The notes under the pieces: generated by a model
The model's input: the letters and a program-made list of their open reading frames with translations, nothing else
Told to the model about the DNA's origin: nothing
Databases searched by the model: none
DNA from: Brienomyrus brachyistius
Lineage: Eukaryota > Chordata > Actinopteri > Osteoglossiformes > Mormyridae
Assembly: GCF_023856365.1 (NCBI RefSeq)
Contig: NC_064538.1
Span: forward strand, 17,750,935 to 17,814,934
DNA: 64,000 nt
Reading direction: 5' to 3'
In this document: one piece after another, positions 48,664 to 57,788 of the stretch
Layout of the letters: the number at the start of each line of letters is the position of its first letter
How positions within the stretch are numbered: the first letter of the stretch is position 1
Made by a program: the position numbers and the translations under genes

Positions 48664-49578
48664 TGTCACGCCCAGCTCGTACGATAATCATGTGTGCCAC
48701 GCCCCCCTGATTATCCACGTGTGCTTCCCTGATCGTACCCAGCTGTGTCTAGTTATTTTGATCTGTCCTGTCTATTTGAGTCCAAGCAGTGTTGCCAACT
48801 TAACGACTTTGTCGCTAGATTTAGCGACTTTTTTCCCCCAAAAAAAGCGCCTAGCGACAAATCTAGCGACTTCTGGACAAACCTTAGCAACTTTCCAAAT
48901 GTCGCCAGTACTGTCCTGTAAGCGCGAGGTCTTGCTTTCCCGGTACAGTTACTCATCTCCCTGTGTCTGCTCTGATCAGTGAGCGTTAGCTCCGGCTGAA
49001 AGGAGCATATACCCGTGACCGCACGGCAGCTGACATAGATGTGAATGAGCTGCGCATGTGCAATCGATGTTGCCACGGACCAATCACTTACCTGCTTCTC
49101 CTTTGCTTGAAATATAACTGTTTAATTTGACCGTTTCTTATTTTTTATTTATTTTTTCTTCTTATTTCATTGCAGAGGAAGTAACTGCTTTTTAATAAGT
49201 TCCGTTGTGTCTGACAGAAAATATGTAACGTAATTGATAAATTCTATATTGGACACGTGAGGAAGGATTAGGGAAAACACGCAGAATGCAAATATGACGT
49301 AATTACATCATCAATATGCAAATATACGCATGACGTCATCTAGCGACATTTGGCGACTTTTCGAGCAGACTTTACCTACTTTCCATGGAAAATAGTTGGC
49401 AACACTGAGTCCAAGTCTTGCCTGTGTCCCTTAACCGTCATTGATGTTTGTCGATGTCCGTGCTTCCGATCTATGTTTCGCCAATAAATCCCCAGTATTT
49501 CCCCGTATTCCACCTGTCTGCCTGCTCCTTGCTCGCCTGCCCGAGCGATCACCCGCTTGATCGGCGCCGATCGTGACA
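48664..49578 (+). mobile_element. Solo LTR (about 286 bp without its insert)
   Basis: It begins TGTCACG (48664) and ends CGTGACA (49578). It is flanked by a perfect 5-bp duplication TGAAG (48659-48663 and 49579-49583) and contains CAATAAA near its 3' half. TG...CA termini, a 5-bp duplication and a poly(A) signal fit a solo LTR, probably of a gypsy-type element. It is split by the hAT element at 48787-49407. Confidence 0.75.
48787..49407. mobile_element. Non-autonomous hAT element (621 bp) nested in the solo LTR
   Basis: Terminal inverted repeats CAGTGTTGCCAACT at both ends and a perfect 8-bp target duplication AGTCCAAG (48779-48786, 49408-49415). TAGCGAC(A) occurs several times near each end, as subterminal repeats do in hAT elements. 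No transposase frame is present. Confidence 0.9.
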
Positions 49579-49589
49579 TGAAGTAGAGC

Positions 49590-50530
49590 ACAGCGCGGGC
49601 ATATTTTTTTTAATCCCGCTCCCGATGAATTTATTACCATTACCGCCCACTCCCGCAATATTTCTGTCTAATCCCGCCCGCACCCGCAGATCCATTAACG
49701 GATATAATGTATGATGAAATAAGTTTATACGCATTAAATGTTTTCTTTCAATAGAACAAGAACTAAATAAATAAAACAAATTCAACAAAAATCTCTCAAC
49801 TTTGAATAGCAAATAAATTTAAACTGAGCCCAAAAACTAATCAGATGTGCAAATATCCATCCATCCATTTTCCAAACCGCTTATCCTACTGAGTCGCGGG
49901 GGGGTCCGGAGCCTCTCCCAGAAGCAATGGGCACGAGGCAGGGAATAACCCAGGATGGGGGGCCAGCCCATCGCAGGGCACACTTGCACACCATTCACTC
50001 CCACGGGATATTTAGCAACTATGTGCAAATATCCATCCATTTTCCAAACCGCTTATCCTACTGGGTCGCAGGGGGTCCGGAGCCTATCCCGGAAGCAATG
50101 GGCACGAGGCAGGAAATAACCCAGGATGGGGGGCCAGCCCATCGCAGGGCACACTTGCACATCATTCACTCCCACGGGATATTTAGCAACTATGTGCAAA
50201 TATCTGCACAGTAATTAAAAAAAAAAATCTATACAACAAATGTTTAAATATCACATTATTGTAAACAAGACAAAAGCAGCTTAAAAACAGAAGAGAACCC
50301 TGAATCTTATTTCAATGAAATACATTTAAACTAGCTGAACATCACAATTTAATACAATGGCTCAGAATAAACACGAATATATAACACAAAATAAATGACA
50401 TCAATTACATTCTCCATCCTGCCAAAAATCTTGGGACCCGCTGTCTAATTTTAGCCGCCCGCTCCCGCCCGCGGCAACCTTAAAACCGCCCATTCCCGCG
50501 AGATTTCCGTCCCGCGGGACCCCAGTCCCA
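49590..50530. repeat. CCCGC-rich DNA-transposon-like block
   Basis: The left part (49590-49700) and the right part (50440-50525) are both dense in CCCGCCCGC/CCCGCG words in AT-rich surroundings, like the subterminal repeats of some fish hAT elements. The ends were not resolved. Between them lie the 172-bp duplication and AT-rich sequence. Confidence 0.35.
49848..50205 (-). repeat. Two-copy 172-bp tandem duplication of an RTE-like 3' end
   Basis: CCAAACCGCTTATCCTACTG starts at 49872 and again at 50044. Each unit runs from ATGTGCAAATATCCATCC through GGGGGGCCAGCCCATCGCAG to GGATATTTAGCAACTATGTG. The units differ at only a few positions. On the minus strand this is the same GATG-tailed family as at 47.7 kb. 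Confidence 0.85.
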
Positions 50531-51021
50531 ATGAAGCGCACGATATGTCGTTCTCAGTGTGTCTGGAAAAGTGTTTATGTTTCGATTCATTAAACAGCGA
50601 CAGATGGTGGAGTATGGATGTTAAAGCAGGCAGCCTGCATGAAGAACTCAATGCACTACAATAAGATGTTGTGGTAACGGTTACAAATGTATGTTAGTAT
50701 GAATTTCACTCTTAACCAAAATTAAACTAACCAATGTCTAGATATTGTGTGAATATTAAATTTATGCTTTACAAATTTACATTTATGTGACACTATATGT
50801 GGGAAAAATATGAAGTAATATTTTTTAGCTCATATATCTTGAGCCACTTATAGTAGAGAGAAAGGTTATAATTTGGGTGTACTCTTTGGGCCTTGAACCC
50901 ACAATGTTTGTATTACTAACTTTTGGCCATAAGTTACTAGAATGGAGTATATATAGTAAATATGTAACCAATTACACCTGGGGCCTTAACAGGTTTTGCT
51001 TTTTTAAGACTTGATTTTAAG

Positions 51022-53510
51022 TCAAGTATTATATGTTGCATTTGCTTGGTGCTCCCAAAGGTTTGAATAAATGGAATTGCTCAGTGACTCCTGGACGTTG
51101 TTGGGCGGTGTGTGGATGGATCCAGAAGAGCAACGGAGGACTGCTTCTGAAAAAAAATTAAATAAAAAAGACACTCATCTTCCAGCAAGAACAATTTTGA
51201 CCATTTCTTTGCCAAATTTAAATTTGATCATAGAGTCTATCCCAGGAAGTTCTGTATTAGGGCTATTGTAGGCATAATTCATTATACATTATAAAAACAA
51301 GAAAGAATAAAAACTTACTGAATTTCTTAAACAGTATAAAAACAAGGAAAATGATCATCACGCAAAATATTCCGCAAAGTATAGGAACCGCCACTCCAGC
51401 TGCAATGAAATAATGAAAGCCTTAATGTGTAGAATAAAAAATCTAATTGAATTGTACAGAAAATCAAAATTAAAATTCAAATAATATATATGTTTATTGC
51501 ATAGCTTTATATACAGTATGTGTCTTGGTGATAGGATAGTAATCTAATGAGGACCTGTTTTGTGTTCTTTACACTGAAAAGTGTAGTTGAGAGGCAGGTC
51601 CAGAGAGGAGTGATTGACCCAGCAGGAACAGAGCACATCCTCAGCATGTGCTGGTGTCAGAGACAAGTAGGAGTCGAGGGAGTAGGAGCCGTCTGGGTTG
51701 ACTGTGCTGCGTCTGTCAGGGGTCACGTTCAGTGGGAGTCCGTCCCGGAGCCAGTCCTGCTCTATGCTCTCTGGGTAAAAGTCCCGAACGGAGCAGAGCA
51801 GCGCCGGGTTCCCACTGGGCCCCTCCACCCGGGACACAGACACTGTGGGACGAGCTGCATCTACAGAACAGATAGACTGTGTGACGGGCGTGAGAGGGAG
51901 TCTATGGATTTTATAACCAATATGTCACTCACAGTATATCTCAGTATTAATATGAGAGATACCCACAGAACAGAGGGACAGTGTGACAGGCGTGAGAGGG
52001 AGTCTATGGATTTTATAACCAATATGTCACTCACAGTATATCTCAGTATTAATATGAGAGATACCCACAGAACAGAGGGACAGTGTGACGGGCGTGAGAG
52101 GGAGTCTATGGATTTTATAACCAATATAATTACTTTAGCAGTCAGCTGGGTGTATAAGGACAGAACAGTGACATTTTCCTGAAGAAGGTCATGCAAATAC
52201 AGCTGAAGCTTTCTTCACATGCGTGTCTCTCACTTCACATGCTAATCACACATGTACATTTCTCCATTAAGTTCTCAGTTCAGCACATTTTGGTTGAATG
52301 TTACATAATGACATATTATTGCTTATTATTGTGTCTAAGCTCGAACATTTACTATTGTTAACAAAAACTGGTCATGCAGCGTCTGAAAATACATAATTAC
52401 CTCCAACTAGAAGATCCACCAAATAGATTTTCTCCTTGTTTGGTGGGGGAATTTGTCTTTCCACAGAGCAGTTGTAGACCCCAGAGTCACTGAAGCTGAC
52501 ATTTGTTAAGTAAAGTCGCGGAGGTCGTCCTTCAGTCACATAACGGGATCCACACTTCCAGTTTTTTGTGGCACCATTTTGTGACACGCGGTAATAACAG
52601 AGGGCTGGAGAGGTTCCATTCTTCCTCCAGTTGACAGTATATGTTTTATTAAGACTGTCCTCAGATACGTTGCAGGGGAGAAGGATCTTCTGCCCTTTGT
52701 TTGCTTTGATGGTGACGATGCCCTCAGCACCTGTGTGAATAAAGAGAACCACAGCTGTTTGAAATATGATACGGAAGATTTATATGCAGTGCAGTGACCA
52801 TGCAGAGGACATAAGTAATCATTTAAAGCTCAATACAGTCAAGGTTAAGCAAAGATTAAAAAAACCGCCAAAAGCAGCACACAACCCTGAAGTAGCTCTA
52901 CAGTTATGACTCCGAAATCCAACAGGCTGCTGGGATCTTTTTGCTCTGATAAGTTTCCTCAGTTCATTTTCAGTGTTTTTTTCAGTTCGATTATCACACT
53001 TAATGTAATATGTAAGTTCTGTATCGCTGTACATCAAAAAATAATTTGCTATTAAAGAAGTACAGGAAAGAACTTGATAGAAGATTACATTCCTAAAATG
53101 TAAGACTGAGACAGTAATGGAGAGCTAGGATGCACATTAAAAACCAGTGCACTGTTTGATTAAGTGGATACACTTTGTTTTTATTCTATCAAGTCAAATG
53201 TCTCACTTCCTGTAATATGTAAGTTCTTTAGCTCTGTTTATAAAAAAAAACTTGCTATAAAATAATTATAGGAATATAACTGTAAACAACTTGCTAACAG
53301 GATGAATGAGCTACAGTAAGAATGAGCCAGTAATACAGATACAGTAATGGAGAGCTAGGAAGCAGATTATATACTAGTTCACTGTTTTATTAAGTGGATA
53401 CACTACAAATCCAAATTTTATCATGGGAAGAACACAACACGAAAATTACCTGTTAATTTGATGAGGAACGCGAGGAAGATGTGGATGAAGCAGGTCTGTG
53501 TAAATTCCAT
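51022..53510 (-). CDS. Ig-superfamily V-C1 receptor, copy B (300 aa, five exons)
   Basis: Exons in transcript order are 53510-53450, 52730-52401, 51860-51555, 51399-51319 and 51146-51022, all in phase 1. The architecture is the same as copy A: signal peptide, V-set, C1-set, TM, tail. The C1 domain differs from A at about two residues. The V domain has one extra codon and changes centred on SQNGATKNWKCG and CSVERQIPPPNKEKI. The TM helix differs at about seven of 27 residues. The tail is 41 residues, contains SNSIYSNLWEH and is largely unlike A. S-I-Y-S-N-L fits an ITIM-like S/I/V/L-x-Y-x-x-L pattern and also Y-x-N. The intron between V and C1 has expanded by a 102-bp repeat. Function unknown; probably a leukocyte surface receptor or ligand by domain type only. 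Confidence 0.85.
51888..52135. repeat. 102-bp minisatellite in the V-C1 intron of copy B
   Basis: AGTCTATGGATTTTATAACC recurs at 51899, 52001 and 52103, so the period is 102 bp with about 2.5 copies. Copy A has a single unit at the same place (about 45715). Confidence 0.9.
53111..53400. repeat. Local 230-bp partial duplication upstream in intron 1 of copy B
   Basis: ACAGTAATGGAGAGCTAGGA occurs at 53111 and 53341, each followed by a GTTTGATTAAGTGGATACACT-like stretch. The second copy matches gene A more closely, so the extra unit arose in B. Confidence 0.65.
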
Positions 53511-53631
53511 TGTAATATCACACCCTGCAGCAGGCAGACTGGCAAGGCAGACTAGTTTTTAGAAACCACTTCCTATGAATGAAACCAAAAGCCCACAGGA
53601 CAAAATTAGCACCAAACTGTAAAAAAGACAT

Positions 53632-53690
53632 TTCCATAAGAACATAAGAAGTTTACAAACGAGAGGAGGCCATTCCACCAATTTCCTTCC
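53632..53690 (-). mobile_element. 3' tail of a CR1/Rex1-like LINE (minus)
   Basis: CATAAGAACATAAGAAGTTTAC and GAGAGGAGGCCATTCCACC are the reverse complement of the terminal block seen at 39730-39780. Only the last about 50 bases are present. Confidence 0.6.
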
Positions 53691-54482
53691 TTCTGGACAG
53701 AACAGGAAGGTATGCAAGGGTCCCAGTCTGAGCTCCTGTAATATTTCTGCATGAGGGTATTGAGTGTACTGAAGCCTTTTCAGGGGGCTTCAGGGGGTGT
53801 AACTACAGGGGGGCTGAAGCTTTGAGCTTTTTCACAAGTTTCAGTTCTTTCTACAACATGAAAACCACGGTATCTTATTGATCCATGCCTATCCTTTTAG
53901 AAAATAACCTACAGAAACACGTACAGACACATCCTTGCAGTAATGTTGACCCTTGATGTAACAAAGTGAAGTAAAATGCATGTATATGCATTTTTTTTTT
54001 TAGATAGTCAAATTTAGGATTAAATGGCTGCACCATTCAGAGGCTTATGTGAAATGAACAGCAAAACACGGTGCACTGTGGTCTCACACATCCTGGACTG
54101 TGACCTCACTTCCTGTTGCACATCTCAGTCTCCGTGTGGCTTTTCCTCTTAGAGTTTACATGAAGTCGTGTCTCAACACTTACCTTATAATGAGAGTGAC
54201 TGTCTTGACTTGTATCCCATCCAGGAACTTGATGATTTGTTATTATTACTGTTTATATCTGTATCATCCATCTTTTATAATGTGATGCGCAGGCCGTCTT
54301 ATTGGGTGGGGGGGGAGGGGAAGCACACTCTGTGCTGATTTCAAAACCCGCAGTGTGTCAGAACCACAACTAAGCTGCAGACATACAAGACCATGTGCCA
54401 CCTTCCCCTAAGTGGGCTGTAGACAGACTACATATGCAATATAAATATCGAGTTACCCAAATAAAAAAGACAGAAGTGGGTC

Positions 54483-55420
54483 CTGCTTCTAAGTAAGTAA
54501 GTAAGTAGAGCTTTATTGTCATCCTAAACAATACACAATAGAGTATACAGTGAGGCAAAATATCGTTCTCTAAGACCATGAGTGCAACCTAAAACACAAA
54601 CAACACACAAGACAGACCACAATGACAGTGAGAGGGGCAGTAATTTTTACACGATACCTATATACATATAAATATCTGAATGTGATTGAATGTGCAGGGT
54701 AAGTAAAGTGAGTAAGTTATGTTGTGCAAATTAGGCAAGTTGTGCAAGAGTGCAATACATGCAATATGAGTGTAAAGGACCAGCTGTGCATAGCTGTGGA
54801 CATGATCACGATAGCAGCCATAACGGATCGGAATGAATAAATATGAAGTGTTACGTGGTGCAGTGCAGGGTGAGCAGCAAAGAGTTGGGGGGGGGGGGGG
54901 GGGGGGGCAGCGTGCTGTTCAGGAGCCGGACTGCTTTGGGGAAGAAGCTGTTGCACAGTCGTGCAGACCTGCTCCTGTGCTGCAGAATCTTCTTCCGGAT
55001 GGAAGAGGGCTAAACAGTTCGTGGGTGGGATGGTACCGGTCAGTCACAATGCTGGTGGCCTTACGGACGCGGCGGGATAGAGTAAGTGTCCTGCAGGTTG
55101 GGGAGAGAGCTGCCGATGATGCACTCAGCGGTCTGCACAATCCTCTTAAGGGCTCTGCGGTCGGAGGCGTGGCAGTTTCCATACCAGGCTGCAATAGAAC
55201 TGGACAGAATGCTCTCGATGGTGCCCTTGTAGAAGGTGGTGAGGATGGGTTTGGGGAGGTGCACCTTTTTAAGTCTCCTCAGAAAGTGCAGGTGCTGCTG
55301 GGCTCTTTTGGTGAGGGAACTGGTGTTGCTGGTCCAGGAGAGGTCGTCTGTGATGTGAACACCAAGGAATTTGGTGCTCTTCACTCTCTCCACACTCTCT
55401 AGTCTAGTGTGGCTAAACAA
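54483..55420 (-). mobile_element. 5'-truncated L2-type LINE, dead
   Basis: On the minus strand the RT C-terminal region is readable: KFLGVHITDDLSWTSN, HLHFLRRLKKVHLPKPIL, FYKGTIESILSS and CHASDRRALKRIVQTAE from 55380 down to about 55085. After a frameshift comes HPTHELFSPLPSGRRFCS (about 55035-54985). The 3' UTR contains a G-run on the plus strand (about 54885-54907) and ends in a repeated CTTA tail (plus strand AAGTAAGTAAGTAAG at about 54492). Frame breaks mean it is inactive. Confidence 0.8.
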
Positions 55421-56690
55421 CTAACTTCTGTCAATGTGCAAAAGTGGATCTGACTACAAATGGGCAATTATATTCTGAACAGGTATAGATAACCAGTGAG
55501 CTTTCTGGAGCAGAAGCTGTGATAAAGTTTAGGTCAAACTAAATACATGTGCACACAGAAAACTATAAAGCACAGATAATCAAAGAGCGCAGAGCAGGAA
55601 GGCAAGGGGGTGCTGTAGATCTCTGTAGTTGGTTCATAGCCTCCTGGAGGCGGGGCCAGTTACAATTAACCAATCGATGTCCTTTGTGCTTAGGTTGAAG
55701 GTGGGCAGGCAACAAAGCGCACATATACCTACACGCCACTTACCTAACCAAGGTCCATAACATAGCACATGCAGAGATGCACAGAACTGAGTTATTGTAC
55801 GACCTGACAAACCATAAGGTGAAGTAGGGGAGTGGATGTGTTGAACCACTTGGTCAAGGTGGCCCAATTAGTCTCACTGATTATGCCTAAACCTCCTTTT
55901 CCCGAAGTCAACTGTTAGCAGATATGTGTTGGACAACTGAAAATATATGGATGTTCTTTTCCAGGGACACTAACCTCCCAAATGACACCCCTCCATCACA
56001 CATGCAAGTACCCAACAATTAAGGTGCCATTTTGATTTTATTGATTCCTGACTTCACATTTGTTCCTAAGGAGCAGTGGCGCTACATTGTGTTTCTCAGT
56101 TATTTCACAAAACAAAAGGGAACAACATTGTACAAGTAGAGACATGGAAATACCCAAGTCAGTGGTTTGGTTTGAAGTCGCCGGTGATAATGGAATCCAT
56201 CACTTCAGACGCAAAAAAATCTGCTAAAATGAACAGCAAAGGACAAACGGGTCTTAACCGCTAGTTCAGGGCTCTCCATTCCCACAAGGTCTCCCTCACC
56301 ATTCAAAGCCATAAGCTGTAGGTGTTAAGCTGGGAGTAGCACAGGTCAGGACCACTTCCTGACTGGAGATTGTGGCCTTCTCACATTTCCGGTCCTTCTG
56401 CACAGCAGCAAGAGCCAAACCTTCCGGAAGCAACTCTGCTCACAGGAGGCTGGTAGCTCATAAACATGTTATATATGTGTCTTTGCCATCCTGTGAGAAG
56501 GACGGTGAAATTATCACTTCCATGAAATTTGCTGGAAAACAACGGTTGTTCCTGTATTGGTCACTGCTTTCTGTGCTTTGTGAAAAATAGCCAAAATCAA
56601 GGCCTTTATTGAAGTAACAAAATTTACATATAAAATTTAATATTTAATGGTGGTAAAATTGTACATCTGCCTGTTTTACTGTTCTATTCT
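55421..56690. other. Intergenic stretch upstream of the BEL element
   Basis: I see no exon, RNA gene or clear repeat here. Short open frames are present on both strands without recognisable resemblance. Confidence 0.5.
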
Positions 56691-56695
56691 TTCTA

Positions 56696-57046
56696 TATGT
56701 ACACTATATGGACAAAAGTACTGGGACACCTGTCCATTACACCTACAGGATCTTTTATGACACCCCATTCTAAATCCATAAGCATCATTATGGAGCTGGT
56801 CCCCCCTTTGCAGCTATAACAGCTGCCACTCTTCTGGGGAGGCTTTCCACAAGACTTTGGAGTGTGTCTGGGAATTTTTGCCCATTCATCCAGAAGAGCA
56901 TTTGTGAGGACAGGCACTGATGTTGGACATAAAGGCCTGGCTCACAATCTCCGCTCTAGTTCATCCCAAAGGTGTTTGATGAGGATGAGGTCAGGGTTCT
57001 GTGCAGGCTAGTCAAGTTTTTCAACAACAGATTCAGCTAACCATGT
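56696..57046. mobile_element. Tc1/mariner-like repeat fragment, interrupted by BEL
   Basis: Begins near TACACTATATGGACAAAAGT and continues through GGAGGCTTTCCACAAGACTT, CATTCATCCAGAAGAGCATT and GATGAGGATGAGGTCAGGG. This is a widespread fish DNA-transposon sequence I associate with the Tc1/mariner group. It stops abruptly at the LTR; its other half should resume beyond the right window edge. Confidence 0.6.
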
Positions 57047-57510
57047 TGTAGGAGCCTAAATGCATTTCGTATGATTTGAATAATTAACAGTAAATAATAT
57101 TGATTCAAGGTATAAGTTTATTAGTTTGACAGATATTATTTTATAATGTTAAGATTTATTGGATCTAACTTGTAATGTTTAAAAACAGGACTTTTAATGT
57201 AGTCCTGATGGACACTATTGGGGTGCTTTTATTATGATAAAGGGGGCGGGGAATAGGAAGTTGGAGGGAGAGGAGTGAGATTGGGGCGAAATAGTTTTTT
57301 GACCTCCTGGTAAGATTGCTCTCGAATTTTGATATAAATGTATTTATTTTATTTGTGGATAAAATTTTATGTTTGTAATATTGGTTAAAGATTCTAAGTA
57401 AACAGTTAAGTTTTGCGAAGCAGTTTCTTGGAGTTTTATAGAGTGAATTTGGACGGGAGAATCTTTCGAGCGTCAAGCTAAGCTTCAATAGGTACACGCA
57501 AGAACCTACA
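57047..57510 (+). repeat. 5' LTR of the BEL/Pao element
   Basis: Ends form the 6-bp inverted repeat TGTAGG/CCTACA. The sequence is AT-rich. It should carry the element's promoter and poly(A) site, but I cannot place either with confidence. Confidence 0.85.
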
Positions 57511-57788
57511 TTTTTAGTCAAAAAACTAGCTCTTCAAGGATTACTGGATTTGGAAAGGATTGGCTGGATATAGAGAACAACCGCAAGGATATATTTTATG
57601 TACTTGGCGACTAATTTGCAACGGATTGACTGCGCTGCTACTTGCTAACTCGAACGGTAAAAAAGGTTTTTTTTTTGCTTTCTACCGAAATACAAAGTGA
57701 AACGCAGTAAAAAGCTAAGCGTTAACATTTCAGATAATTAATGTGAACGTGGAAAGGTTAACACAAAACATACAGAAGCCCGGTTGAC

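Larger units (their letters stand above)
46950..51020. other. Repeat-filled spacer between the two Ig paralogues
   Basis: No host gene is recognised in these 4 kb. It holds an RTE-like GATG tail (47640-47776), a solo LTR with a nested hAT element (48664-49578), a CCCGC-rich block on both sides of a 172-bp tandem duplication (about 49590-50530), and unassigned sequence at 47000-47600, 47800-48660 and 50540-51000. Confidence 0.6.

Noticed and set aside
49848..50205. Direct repeats considered as a CRISPR-like array
   Set aside because: Only two 172-bp units with no spacers, in a vertebrate retroelement.
51547..52182. 211-codon plus-strand frame across the Ig copy B locus
   Set aside because: Antisense shadow of the C1 exon plus the 102-bp repeat, which keeps frame because 102 is a multiple of 3.
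54833..55402. 189-codon plus-strand frame
   Set aside because: It is antisense to the L2 LINE remnant, whose minus-strand protein is recognisable.
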